Shown here piece after piece: positions 11,221-21,902 of a DNA stretch of 60,634 nt. Every line of letters begins with the position of its first letter. The first letter of the stretch is position 1. Source of the stretch: Fragilaria crotonensis (taxonomy: Eukaryota > Bacillariophyta > Fragilariophyceae > Fragilariales > Fragilariaceae); NCBI GenBank assembly GCA_022925895.1, contig JAKSYS010000367.1, positions 1-60,634 on the forward strand, written 5' to 3'. The notes beneath the pieces were generated by a model that saw only the letters and a program-made list of their open reading frames with translations, was not told the DNA's origin and made no database searches. The position numbers and the translations under genes were made by a program.

Positions 11221-12261
11221 GACGCTCAAGGGCGGCGCTGTGGTTCATTGCTTTCGTCCAAGGAGGATGATGGGGCCTGATCAGCCTGAGCAGGAGCTCG
11301 AATTCTGCGCACATAGGCCGCGGATCGTTGCGGTCGAATGACCCAGGCCTGCAGTCGATGCTCATAGACGGTAACGCTGCCGTCGGCGTGTCGGAAGACG
11401 CTTCCGGAACGCAAAGACCATTCCCCGATGGCGGGGTCCTCCCTGAAGCGCCACCCTGCGCTGTCGCTGTCGAGGAGGATAACCGACTTCAGCAAACGCT
11501 GTTTGGCGTAGAAAAGTTTCTTGCTGCACGTCATTCCTACTGGTTGTATTTATGAGAAATACGTTACCGATAAATAGGAGTCGGTTAAAGCGATTGCTCC
11601 AGTACAATCTCTAGGAGATTGGCCTATGCTGGACAAATTAACTAGTCTTGGTTGATTAAAGCTCCTTGGTTGGCATAATTGTTTCCAGGTCCAAACAATC
11701 CGATGACCGCTTCATACATGCAATGCCTGCATAAGAATGAGCGATTACCACTGACGCACGCGGCAATGAATGCCTGCTTGAATGTGAAGACTGCATGGGC
11801 ATAACAATGAGTGTTATGGATGCCCACTGGGAAGTTTTGCTTAGGTGCTTTGGATTTATTGAAACGCACATTTTCGAGTTTCCAGGCGCGATTGACCGCA
11901 TTCGTGGTAATTCCTCGCGCGGATCAACATCTGGCACGATCGATTTGGGATCTTTTGATCCGACAGCCCTGTGTCGACGTGGCACGAGCGAAGGGCCGTC
12001 GTTTACTTAGAGGGTTTCCCCGCGGTTTCCACGGCATGCACGATCGAAAATTGGGAGTGATATCTGGATACCCGTTTCCACGCAGGAAACATACCGGTTT
12101 TCACGTATCTTGCCGGGATTGAAAGCGCGTTTCCACGTAGGAAATGTACTGCTTTCCACGCTTCCCGCTGGAAATGTTTTCCAAGGATTGAACCCATAAT
12201 TTTCCGAATTTGCTGTAAACCCACCAAAACCTGGTAACTACTTTCCCACCTTCTTTCCACC
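11207..12261 (+). other. CoDi-1 long leader with inverted-repeat array
   Basis: About 1 kb separates the LTR from the gag ATG. The GC-rich part at 11226-11534 has a 102-codon frame on the - strand (SAGWRFREDPAIGEWSLRSG) that I do not recognise. From 12010 to 12185 short units of TTTCCACG and GGAAA alternate (12017, 12074, 12095, 12129, 12152), so the transcript could fold into serial hairpins just before gag. A role as packaging or dimerisation signal would be inference. Confidence 0.6.
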
Positions 12262-13684
12262 ATGGCAGAGCACAGATCCTTCACTGCTTGTCTCACCCGC
12301 TTGGGGTTTGATGCTCCCACGCGCGAATTGCTTGACAATCAGGGCATTCACACTATTCATGACCTTACTGACCTCCCATTCCCAGAGATCGACAAGATGA
12401 TCCAGCATCTATCCAGGTGGAAACCAAGGGCGACAGACGTCGAAGAAGATGAAGATCCTGTCCCTACTCCAACGTTCCCCTACCTTGCGGTCCGGAAGTT
12501 CAAGGCTCTTCGCTCTTGGGCGGACTACTGTATCCTTCGCGGTGATGCTCCAAACCCTGCCCACTTTGACGAACGCGCCACCACGCGCTTTCTAAATCGG
12601 TTGACGGAGTTGGAGGAGATTGATCGAGCCAAGAAGGATGGGGATGACACGAAGGATCCACCGAAGCTGGCGTCGATGACAGGATGGCCAACATGGGTTG
12701 AACTGTTTACAACTTATTTATCCCAACACAGAAGCGTTGTTGCTGGAACCCCTCTGGCTTATGTCATTCGTGACAATGATGAGGTTGCCCCTGATGATCT
12801 TGCACGCAATGACTGGGACTCTGTCGATGATGACTTGGTTGCCACGTCAATCTTGGAGGGTGAAACCTTCTCGCGCGACAGCAAGAGAGTGTTTGATATT
12901 CTCAAACCCTTTGTCATGGAGGGACCTGGCTGGCCTTTTGTCCAACCCTTCAACAGGAGACGCGATGGACGTGCTGCCTTCAAGGCCTTGAAGTCGCAGG
13001 CTGAGGGCAGATCTGCAATTGCCACCAGGAAGGCCAAGGCTTATGCTATGGTTACTACTGCCATCTTCACTGGGAAAGGGAAGTTCTCCTTTGACCAGTA
13101 TGTGGGAAGGCACCAGCAGGCGCATAATGAGTTGTTGTTCTTGGAGGAACCAGTTGCAGAGACCAAGAAGGTGACCGATTTCCTTGCTGGTATTCGTGAC
13201 CCAAAGTTGGAGACTGCTATTCAAACTTGTATGGGCGATGAGCAGAAGCTTACTAACTTTGAGGTGTGCCAGCAGTACTTCAAGACAATTGTGGAGAACA
13301 CCAAGACCAGGACGAAGTCGCCCTCCGACATCCGAGAGATTGCCAAGGTTGGAATTGTTAAGGATAAGAAGAAGGCCAAGCACAAGAAGGGTAAGTCAAG
13401 TGATGACGACAAGTCGCCGAGTGGAATTGCGATTCACTCTGGGCAGTATTCTGCCAAGGATTACAACAAGCTGAAGCCTTTTTGAGAAGGCTAAAGTCAA
13501 GCAGCTCCGTGAGGAAGCTAAGAAGAAGGAGAAGAAGGAGAAGTCTGAAGCTCGAAGTGTTGCAGCTGTCACTACTCAGGAGGATGCTCCACCTGACGAT
13601 GAAGGGAAGGAGACCCCTGTCCCCTCCAACGCTGGAAAACAGTTTGGCCGTGCTGCCCATGTTGAGCAGCAGAAGCCTGCTTGA
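12262..13684 (+). pseudogene. gag: CoDi-1 gag (capsid/nucleocapsid), one frameshift
   Basis: The ATG at 12262 sits in a favourable context (CCACCATGG). The first 60 residues (LTRLGFDAPTRELLDNQGIH) form a small helical module also present at the start of Gag in CoDi-2 and CoDi-3. The body carries TGWPTWVELFTTYL, KAYAMVTTAIFTGKGKF, FDQYVGRHQQAHNEL and KVTDFLAGIRDPKLE, which recur in CoDi-3 Gag. The frame stops at 13485 after a run of five T (13477-13481). One base fewer restores a Lys/Glu-rich tail ending at GKQFGRAAHVEQQKPA and TGA at 13682. No CCHC knuckle is seen; the basic tail may bind RNA instead. Gag assembles the particle in which the RNA is copied. Confidence 0.85.
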
Positions 13685-13733
13685 CGATCCGAACCGGCTC
13701 TTGTTAAGACAGACCTAAAGTTAGGTGAATCTT

Positions 13734-15635
13734 ATGTTCAAGAGGCCGGGCCCTTTTTGCTCTTCCCGTTTTGTGAAACATGTCTTTCGTGTCTCTGCGT
13801 CCAAGCCATGCGGCAACGATGACGATGACATGAGGACTGAACTAGATTCTCATGCGGATACTTGTGTTGCAGGTCGCAACACTCTGCTTCTCTCTGACGA
13901 AGGTCGTCAGGTCACTGTTCACCCTTACAGTGGTGAATATAAACCCATACAGGATGTTTCCATCGCCACGGTTGCGACTATGTGGATCCATCCTCAGAAT
14001 GGACAACCATACATCCTCATTATCCATGAGGCTCTGTATTTTGGGGACCGAGTGGATGTCACTCTGCTGAACCCAAATCAATTACGCGCGAATGGTGTCA
14101 TTGTTGAGGATGTCCCACGACAGTTTGACTCCAAGTCTTCGCATTCTATTTATCTTCCAACCGCAAAGTTGCGTATTCCTTTATCCCTTGACGGTATTTC
14201 TTCTGGTTTTGTGAGTCGTAAGCCAACATGGGCGGAATACGAGCAATATCCTCACGTGGAATTGACATCCCCGATGCGATGGGATCCCTCTTCTGACCAG
14301 TTTGCCAAAAAGGAGGAGACATATGTTTCCAGCGTGTGCGTTGCTGAAAAGTTGTTGGCAACTGATCATGCGCGGAATGCTTCAAGGTTGGTTTCTGCGG
14401 TGCAATCTTTGCGTGCAATGCACATCACCATCGGTCCGGAGGATGGCTCTCTGGCGGATCGCTTGGTGGCTGCAGTCAATGTTGCAGCAGATGACACTGC
14501 TGGAGATGGCTTGTCCGGTCGCAACGACAATGACGTTTATCCGATGGACGACGAAAGCCGAAAGTTGTTTGCCCTTTCTACGAGCGACAAACGATCAGTC
14601 ATAACACCTGAGATCCTTTCTCGGAGGTGGGGAGTTGGCCTTGACACTGCTAAGAGGACATTGAAAGTGACAACGCAATCCGGAATCAGGAATGTTTTGG
14701 CAAAAGGCGAAAGGAAAGTGCGTCAGAAACTCGATCACCTTGCGTTCCCCAACTTGAGCGGTAAGTGGTACTCGGATACTATGTTCTCGAAGACGCAATC
14801 GATCAGGGGACACTTGACGGCGCAAGTGTTTACGAATGGTCGAGGGAGCGATCACTTCTATCCCATGAAGAGCAAGAGCATGGCTGGACCAAATGCTCTG
14901 ATGCCCTTTATCCAAGAGGTTGGAATACCCCAGACGATTGTGACTGACAATGCACCAGAGGAAGTCCACGGGGAGTTTGGGAAGATCTGTCGCCAATTTC
15001 GAATTCGGCAAGAGCAAACAGTTCCTTACAGCCCATGGTCGAACCTGGCGGAGTCAACGATTCGAGAGCTGAAGGTTGGGATCCGGAGAACCTTACGTCG
15101 TTCAAAGGCACCGAGACGCCTTTGGTGTTTCTGCGGTAAGTGGGTGGCGGCGATTCGACGATTGACAGCACTTGATATGCCACAACTCCAGGGAAGAGTT
15201 CCCGACGAAGACGTGTTGGGATCTACACCAGACATCTCCCAGTATGCCCAGTTTGATTGGTATGAGCCAGTCTTGTATTGGGATCCAGTTGGTACCTTCC
15301 CACATGAGCAGAAGTTGCTTGGACGGTGGCTTGGAGTTGCCGAAGTCTCAACAGACCTGATGGCATTTTACCTTCTGACCAAGACTGGGAAGATTATTGT
15401 CCGCAAGTCTGTCTGGGGACTGAGCGAAGATGACTTTGCTAATCCTGACATAAAGACTCGGCTCGTGGAGTTGGATGAGGGCATCCGCTCCAAAATTGGG
15501 GATGATCTCAAGGAGGAGGACATCGACCCAGAACTGAGAGGTTCCATGCCGGAAATCTCAGATGACGTCTTTGACGATGAAGACGAAGGTCGTAACGATC
15601 CAGGGACACGCCAAGTCCTGATGAGGGACCGATGA
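13734..15635 (+). CDS. pol: CoDi-1 pol: protease and integrase
   Basis: The first ATG in this frame is at 13734. The aspartic protease motif LDSHADTCVAGRN lies near residue 40, in the variant form typical of CoDi elements rather than the DSGA of plant copia. The integrase core follows: first Asp in YSDTMFSK (14770), second Asp in VTDNAPE (14940), Glu in WSNLAESTIRELK (15040). The frame is open for 630 codons to an acidic tail and stops at 15635. A frameshift then separates it from the RT part. The enzyme pair processes the polyprotein and inserts the cDNA; here the 4-bp target duplications record its product. Confidence 0.88.
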   Translation: MFKRPGPFCSSRFVKHVFRVSASKPCGNDDDDMRTELDSHADTCVAGRNTLLLSDEGRQVTVHPYSGEYKPIQDVSIATVATMWIHPQNGQPYILIIHEALYFGDRVDVTLLNPNQLRANGVIVEDVPRQFDSKSSHSIYLPTAKLRIPLSLDGISSGFVSRKPTWAEYEQYPHVELTSPMRWDPSSDQFAKKEETYVSSVCVAEKLLATDHARNASRLVSAVQSLRAMHITIGPEDGSLADRLVAAVNVAADDTAGDGLSGRNDNDVYPMDDESRKLFALSTSDKRSVITPEILSRRWGVGLDTAKRTLKVTTQSGIRNVLAKGERKVRQKLDHLAFPNLSGKWYSDTMFSKTQSIRGHLTAQVFTNGRGSDHFYPMKSKSMAGPNALMPFIQEVGIPQTIVTDNAPEEVHGEFGKICRQFRIRQEQTVPYSPWSNLAESTIRELKVGIRRTLRRSKAPRRLWCFCGKWVAAIRRLTALDMPQLQGRVPDEDVLGSTPDISQYAQFDWYEPVLYWDPVGTFPHEQKLLGRWLGVAEVSTDLMAFYLLTKTGKIIVRKSVWGLSEDDFANPDIKTRLVELDEGIRSKIGDDLKEEDIDPELRGSMPEISDDVFDDEDEGRNDPGTRQVLMRDR

Positions 15636-15638
15636 CCA

Positions 15639-17910
15639 CACCCCTGAATCTTATGATGAATATTTGACTGCTCAGGTGCTCCTTCCCCAGGGCGGTGAAG
15701 CCAAGAAGGCAACCGTCGTTGGGAGGAAGCGCGACCATGATGGTCGGCCGATTGGCAAGCGTCACGCAAACCCGTTGTTGGATACTCGCTTATACGAGGT
15801 GGAATTTCTGACGGTTCGACAGAAGCAATTGCGGCTAACCTGATCGCGGAGAACATGCTGTCCCAGGTTGATGACGAGGGACGAAGCTATTCTGTGTTGA
15901 GTGAGATTGTCGACCATCGGACTAATGGCCACGCTATTTCAAAGGATGATGGCTTCGTGGAAGACCGATATGGTAAGAGGCATCCGCGAATCACTACGCG
16001 AGGCTGGGATTTGCAAGTCGAGTGGCGCGATGGTTCAACGACCTGGGTTCCATTGTCAGAATTGAAGGAGTCAAACCCGGTGGAGGTCGCGGAGTATGCT
16101 GTCGCCAACAAGATTGCTGAAGAACCGGCATTTGCTTGGTGGGTACGCAAGGCTCTGCGCAAACGGGATCGAATCATAAAGAAGGTCAAGGCCAGATACT
16201 GGGCTAAGACGCATAAGTTCGGAATTGAACTGCCGAAGACGGTGGCGGAGGCCCTTAAGATCGATGAACGAACGGGACCGACTTTTGAGAAAGGCGATCG
16301 AGCAGGAAATGAAGAATGTTATGCCGGCATTCGAGTTCATTGACGGCGACGAAGCGCCCAAGTTCTACAAAAGATTGACTGCCACATGATCTTTGATGTC
16401 AAAATGGATTTGACGAGAAAGGCGCGTTTGGTTGCCGGAGGGCATCAAACTGATCCGCCGAAAGAGTCAACATATTCAAGTGTTGTTTCACGCGACAGCA
16501 TAAGGATTGCTTTCACGTTGGCAGCGCTGAATGACTTGGATGTCCTTTCTGCCGATGTGCAAGGGGCATACCTGAATGCTCCTACGAAGGAGAAGGTCTA
16601 CACAATCGCAGGGTTGGAATTTGGAGCGGACAAAGTTGGCCGACCAGTTCTAATTGTCCGAGCGCTTTATGGTCTTAAGTCAAGTGGTGCTCGATGGCGA
16701 GACCACATGGCATCCACGTTACGCGAAGGAGGCTTTGTCAGCTGCAAAGGTGATCCTGACGTGTGGATGAGACCTAAGGTGAAGCCGAATGGGGACAAGT
16801 ACTGGGAGTATGTCCTTTGCTATGTGGATGACATTCTTTGCATCTCACATGAGCCACAAGTTGTGATGGACTATCTCGCTTCCAAGTATACCTTGAAGAA
16901 AGGGAGTGTAAAGGAACCTGACGCTTACTTGGGCGCTGAAGTCAAGAAGTGGACAATTGATGGTGCAGAGAACCCAACAAAGGTAAGGTGGGCAATGTCG
17001 TCTGATCTTTATGTGAAACGGGCTGTGACCGAAGTTGAACGCGAGCTTGAGGAGATTGGTGAACGTCTGAGCACGAAAGTGTCGACACCCATGAGTCAAG
17101 GTTACCGACCTGAAATTGACACTACCCGGAGTTGGATGCAAAGCGTGCAAACTACTTCCAGGGTTTGATTGGAGTATTGCGTTGGATTTGCGAACTTGGT
17201 CGGATTGACATTCTGGTAGACGTTGCAATGTTGTCGCGTTTCCTGGCTTCTCCAAGGCGGGGACATCTTGATCAGGCTTTCCATATCTTTGCATACTTGA
17301 AACGGTACAACAGGTCAAGCATGGTCTTCGACGATACGGAACCAGTGTTTGATGAGAGTCGCTTTCAAAATGTGATTGGAGCGAGTACTATCCTGGCGCG
17401 TGTGAAGCTTTACCGCCGGATGCGCCCGAAGTCCGGGGACAATCGGTATCGATGAGTTGTTTTGTCGACGCTGACCACGCTGGTTGTCGCGTCACTCGTC
17501 GCTCTCATACTGGAGTCTTGATTTTTGTGAATCGAGCACCAATCCTTTGGTATTCGAAGCGACAGAACACTGTTGAGGCTTCTACCTTTGGATCTGAGTT
17601 TATCGCTGCAAAGATTGCAGTCGAAATGGTTGAAGGGTTGCGTTACAAGCTGCGCATGATGGGCGTCCAAGTGGATGGACCCACGAATGTCTTTTGTGAT
17701 AATGAATCGGTTGTGAAGAACTCAACCAAGCCCGAGTCGACTTTGAAGAAGAAGCATAATGCAATCGCGTATCACCGCGTGCGCGAAGCGCAAGCTGCTG
17801 GTATTGTGAGGATTGCGAAGGAAGACGGAGAAACCAACTTGGCAGATGTTCTGACTAAGTGTCTTCCGGGACCGCGACTAAGAGAGTTGTGTTCTCGCGT
17901 TCTGTGGTAA
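15639..17910 (+). pseudogene. pol: CoDi-1 pol: reverse transcriptase and RNase H, several frameshifts
   Basis: After the frameshift at 15635 the chain resumes with TAQVLLPQGGEAKKATVVGRK and LESNPVEVAEYAVANK-type sequence (15855-16343), then the RT: FDVKMDLTRKARLVAGGHQ (16394), VLSADVQGAYLNAP (16548), ALYGLKSSGARWRD (16663) and CYVDDIL (16820). The RNase H domain has CFVDADHAGC (17461), STFGSEFIAAK (17581), VFCDNESVV (17693) and LADVLTK (17840). Breaks occur near 15815, 16290, 16375, 17135 and 17380-17450. All catalytic acids remain. The stop TAA at 17908 is 230 bp before the 3' LTR. Confidence 0.87.
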
Positions 17911-18128
17911 AGTGTCCAAAACGGACATGATACTGGCGTGCAAAATGTCCAGGTGTGACATGATGCGAGTGGAGTACACGACGTACGTGGAACCACTAAC
18001 CCCAGCTTTATGTAAGCGAATGGGTGGACGTACGCGTGATGACACGTGGAACCACCAAAACTAGCCAATGGTGGCCGGCCTCTGCATGATAAAATATGGG
18101 TCGGACTAGTTGTCTGTGACGCCTAGCC

Positions 18129-18137
18129 CGAGGGGAC
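18129..18137 (+). promoter_or_regulatory. CoDi-1 polypurine tract
   Basis: CGAGGGGAC directly precedes the 3' LTR. The same nine bases precede the CoDi-2 3' LTR, and CGCGGGGAC precedes that of CoDi-3. The position fits the primer for plus-strand DNA synthesis, although a final C at the LTR border is atypical. Confidence 0.7.
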
Positions 18138-18390
18138 TGAATGAATTCTATCATGAGTTCGAGTTATTCGGACACCCGGATAAGCACGACCGTCGAAGGA
18201 TTTAGCTCACCCTTACAATGACCCGCAGGATGACTCTTCAGGGCGGAGTCAGAAGTGTTCCTAGACCTAAATCTCACTCTTTTTTATAATTGATCAAGTT
18301 GCAAGCTGTTGCTACTAGTGATTAGTTCTATCTGCTAGAGACAATCTCCTGCAAGGGCGGATGTACCGCACTTGCGACGGATTTAATTGA
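18138..18390 (+). repeat. CoDi-1 3' LTR
   Basis: This copy matches the 5' LTR throughout except for one extra T in the run before ATAATTG. It is followed by the AAGG duplication and then by the resumed LINE-B reading frame. Confidence 0.95.
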
Positions 18391-18957
18391 AAGGAACCCG
18401 CGGGCACTGCACGAGCGCAGTTTTCCCAATTGCAGAAGAAAAGTAACGCTATCACCGAGTTCCTATGGTCAACGCCATTGTCGAGGGCAGAAACTTGGTT
18501 GTATTATCATGCCTGTTACCTCCCGTCGATTTGTTATCCATTAACATGTTCTCATTTGACACACAAACAATTAACGTCAGTTCAAAAGAAAGCAATGTCC
18601 ATTATTTTCGCACGATGTGGTTATAATCGGAATACAAAGAAAGAAATTCTCTTTGGACCAGTCGAGTATGGGGGCGCAAACTTCCATCACCTCTACATAA
18701 GACAGGGAACCCAACAGGTGACTTACTTCATGCGACATTGGCGTACAATGACTTCAGTGGGGAAGATGTTCAAATGCGCACTAGCATGGATACAACTTTC
18801 GAGCGGAGTCTCATACCCGATTATGGAGCATGCTAATACAAGCTTACCACACTTGGAAGCAAAATGGTTCACGTCCCTTCGAACATTCTTATCAAGTATT
18901 AGGCAGGGCTGCAATTGGACGACCCGTGTATCCCCCTTTACAACGTCAAGGAGATAG
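18391..18957 (+). pseudogene. LINE-B reverse transcriptase C-terminal part
   Basis: The frame continues from the fragment before CoDi-1: KEPAGTARAQFSQLQKKSNAITEFLW, then YLPSICYPLTCSHLT, KAMSIIFARCGYNRNTKKEILFGP and EYGGANFHHLYIRQG. LINE-E has the same sequence order. A frameshift near 18905 ends it; the next frame carries on with GRPVYPPLQRQGDSYIMDHI. This part of LINE ORF2 is the thumb and connection of the polymerase. Confidence 0.85.
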
Positions 18958-21172
18958 CTACATCATGGATCACATCTTGGAAGCGGGAACATTCACGGCA
19001 TCAGAAATACGACGATTAAATTATTGCAGACTATATCTCCAGGCCGTCACAATTTCGGACATCACAATGATCACAGGAGATGTACTGGATCAGAGTAAAC
19101 TCGCAGGTTATCCTTCACTCCAGAGCAGCAAATCACACTGGATCCCAATAAATCAAGAGCGACCATCGGAGAAGGAATGGACACTTTGGAAGAAGGCAAA
19201 TTTACTGTGGAGCGACACTCGAGGTCATCTCAAGATCCCGCTTCGCAAGTGGCTGAAGGATGTCCATCACCAACGTAACTATCACTTCGCGTATCAATAT
19301 AGAAAGAGTGTCTGGATCCGAGAGCACGGAGGCGGATATCAAGTCCATCGATTAAGGTCCAGTGGTAGGTTGCAAGACAGACAATGGATACAAGAGCGTG
19401 CACAACTGCCACAGCAATCAGTCCCGGTCGAATTATATAATGATGCAGCGGGATCCTGGAAAATACTCAGCCCAACATTCTCCATTGTTACACCTCATAC
19501 AATATCACAGTCGGCAACAGCAACGTTTGATGCATACATCGAGACGCTCGAGTCGTGGGAAATTGATTTACTCCGTCATCTCACGTTGGACATCGATCCC
19601 TATTCTATTTGTTTGGAAGCTCATCAACACTTCAGAGCGGTGAGCGATGGATCCGTGTTGTCAAACGGAAACGCATCCTTCGGGTGGATCTTAAGTAATC
19701 GGAGAGGAGAACGAGTTGCAGAGGGTATGGGACCAGCACGAGGACGGAGAGTACATTCATACCGAGCAGAGGCATGCGGTCTGTTATCTTTTCTACGGTT
19801 CCTTATACGGATCGCCAACTTTACACAGATGCACGAGACATGGCACGGAATCCTCGCAACGGACAGCCAAAGCGTACTGGATACCTTGTTTGGACAAGAT
19901 CGCGATGATAGCAATGAAAATGAGCCTCTAGACCTAGATAACCAATGCGTGGTGTTGGACCCATTATGTCCGGAATGGGATATCTTGATCGAGATTCAGG
20001 CGGCACTACGAGTTTTACCAGGAGTCCGTCTACAATACGTGGAAGGCCATCAAGATCAGAAGAAACCATATCAGTCTCTCGAGCTTCTGGAACAATTGAA
20101 CGTGGACGCTGACAGAATCGCGGAAGAATATCACGAGCTTCTCCAACCGCAACGGCCATATGTACTATTATCTCCGCACGCACGAGCGCACTTAGTGTTT
20201 GAGGATGGGACAGTAACCGCAAGACATGCAGAGTTTATCGAGACCCAGGCAACGGCCGAACCTTTGGTGCAGCATCTCGCAAAGAAACACTCCTGGAGCG
20301 ATGGAGTTACGGAAAATATCAATTGGAAAGCTCACGGGCAGGCACTCAAGCGGAATCGACAGAGACGGTCTCATTTTGTGAAAATGGTCCACGACATTCT
20401 CCCAACAACAAGCTTGCAAAATAAATATGATGGCGGGAAAAGAACATGTCCCCTCTGCCAACACCCGTGTGAAGATAGCGATCATATTCTTCGATGTCAA
20501 CACCCTTCCCGAGTCGAGTGGCGTCGCCAGTTTCTCCACGGAATCTTGGAGTTTTGCAATAAAACACACACTTATCCCCCGATACGGATTCTTCTCATCA
20601 CGACTATGCAGAGTTGGCTAAGCGGCGAAGATAACCCACGGATCGAAAGAGATCAATATCCAGCAGATATGAGCTCAATCATTCGGCAACAAGCCAAAAT
20701 AGGATGGCGACAGATGCTTCAGGGACGATTCTCCAAGGCGTGGAGTGACATTCAGCAGCGGTACCACGAATTAACGTTCCCGACTCAACAATATACTCCC
20801 GACAAATGGCAAGTGGGTTTAATCCAGAAGATCTGGGAACATCGGCACAAAGTCTGGATTTTGCGAAATGAAGATTTACACGGCAGAGATATCAGGAGTC
20901 GACAACAGGCCGAGCGTAAGGAAATCCAACGACAACTGCATGCCATCTACTCCCAGCGACCGATGATGGACCCACGAGTGCAATCCCTGTTACTTGAAGC
21001 ACCAGAGGCACATGATCGATATCCTGTTCAGGTGACAAAGAACTGGATACGAATGCACGCTACAACATTCTCGGAAAGCGTCAAGCGGGTGAAGACCAGA
21101 GCACTACATGGGGTGAGATCTATTCGTTCGTATTTCAATCCTATCCCAGCGGTAGATGCGGAAGCGACATGA
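18830..21172 (+). CDS. LINE-B ORF2 C-terminal half: connection, RNase H, zinc finger
   Basis: This 780-codon open frame is the best preserved LINE coding sequence in the window; its annotated 5' limit is the open frame, and the true junction with the upstream RT frame is near 18905. It contains LNYCRLYLQAVTISDIT (19018), QERPSEKEWTLWKKAN (19156), RNase H acids in AVSDGS (19636), YRAEACG (19760), ATDSQSV (19857) and VEGHQD with NVDAD (20040-20110). The finger CPLCQHPCEDSDHILRC is at 20449. The tail IGWRQMLQGRF and IWEHRHKVWILRNEDLHGRD matches LINE-A and LINE-C. It stops at 21170. An uninterrupted frame of this length indicates a recent copy. Confidence 0.88.
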   Translation: MLIQAYHTWKQNGSRPFEHSYQVLGRAAIGRPVYPPLQRQGDSYIMDHILEAGTFTASEIRRLNYCRLYLQAVTISDITMITGDVLDQSKLAGYPSLQSSKSHWIPINQERPSEKEWTLWKKANLLWSDTRGHLKIPLRKWLKDVHHQRNYHFAYQYRKSVWIREHGGGYQVHRLRSSGRLQDRQWIQERAQLPQQSVPVELYNDAAGSWKILSPTFSIVTPHTISQSATATFDAYIETLESWEIDLLRHLTLDIDPYSICLEAHQHFRAVSDGSVLSNGNASFGWILSNRRGERVAEGMGPARGRRVHSYRAEACGLLSFLRFLIRIANFTQMHETWHGILATDSQSVLDTLFGQDRDDSNENEPLDLDNQCVVLDPLCPEWDILIEIQAALRVLPGVRLQYVEGHQDQKKPYQSLELLEQLNVDADRIAEEYHELLQPQRPYVLLSPHARAHLVFEDGTVTARHAEFIETQATAEPLVQHLAKKHSWSDGVTENINWKAHGQALKRNRQRRSHFVKMVHDILPTTSLQNKYDGGKRTCPLCQHPCEDSDHILRCQHPSRVEWRRQFLHGILEFCNKTHTYPPIRILLITTMQSWLSGEDNPRIERDQYPADMSSIIRQQAKIGWRQMLQGRFSKAWSDIQQRYHELTFPTQQYTPDKWQVGLIQKIWEHRHKVWILRNEDLHGRDIRSRQQAERKEIQRQLHAIYSQRPMMDPRVQSLLLEAPEAHDRYPVQVTKNWIRMHATTFSESVKRVKTRALHGVRSIRSYFNPIPAVDAEAT

Positions 21173-21250
21173 TCCGACATAGCATAAGTTTATGAACGGT
21201 ACCTGCGACTCATTCAAGGGTCGTGGCTACCCGTGCAAGTCGAGTACTCG

Positions 21251-21394
21251 TGATTTATTGTATGCGTTGTACGGTACACGACTGTACAGTATGCGGTACA
21301 ATAGCTCGATCTCACAACTTGACCTATCCCATGATCTATACCCGTTACTAGCATATCGTTGCACCGTCTCCCTTAGCACGTCTACTTTTACTCA
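21251..21394 (+). repeat. CoDi-2 5' LTR
   Basis: A 144-bp repeat begins with TG and ends with CA. It is rich in GTAC-containing palindromes (GTACGGTAC, GTACAG). The motif GTTTATCAGACCCA follows at 21395-21408 as the candidate primer-binding site. Confidence 0.95.
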
Positions 21395-21902
21395 GTTTAT
21401 CAGACCCATCGCTCTGGATGATGACGGACGAGGTCATCTGACGATTTCGATGGCAATGTACATGCTCTTAGTGAATAGGGCTGCTCCCTTCGCTCGCGTC
21501 GAGTGACTCGTCAGCTGTGCCCAGGCATGCGTTGAACTGCCATAAAAATTACCCGTTGAAACCAGTGAACCATAACATGCGAGATGGTGCATGTGGCCTG
21601 AATCGGAATGAGGTGATTCGCTGATCCCCATTCAATTTGTCGAACCGATCTCGACAACCGATTGATGGATTGATCACATCCATCCTTCGATCCGTACCAT
21701 CGCGGATGAAAGATTCATACATCGCCCGTTAGGCAAGAGTATATATTATACAGTACGAATGATTATACTCGCACTGGCGTAATACGTGATCTCCGTTGAA
21801 CGCATCCAACAGGGATTGACCCCGGAACTTCAGGGAGGGTCCTTGATCGCTCTTTCGGTTCTCTCCCGGTTTTGAGTTCTACGCCGACATGGATATCCTG
21901 CA

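Larger units (their letters stand above)
10955..18390 (+). mobile_element. CoDi-1, complete Ty1/copia LTR retrotransposon
   Basis: The element has 252- and 253-bp LTRs that differ by one T in a T run, gag, and pol in copia order (protease, integrase, RT, RNase H). It lies between AAGG duplications (10951-10954 and 18391-18394). The LTRs start with TG but end in GA rather than CA, unlike CoDi-2 and CoDi-3. The near-identical LTRs mean a recent insertion. At least six indels break gag-pol, several in or next to homopolymer runs. It interrupts LINE-B. CoDi-type Gag and the DSHADTC protease point to a diatom. Confidence 0.93.
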
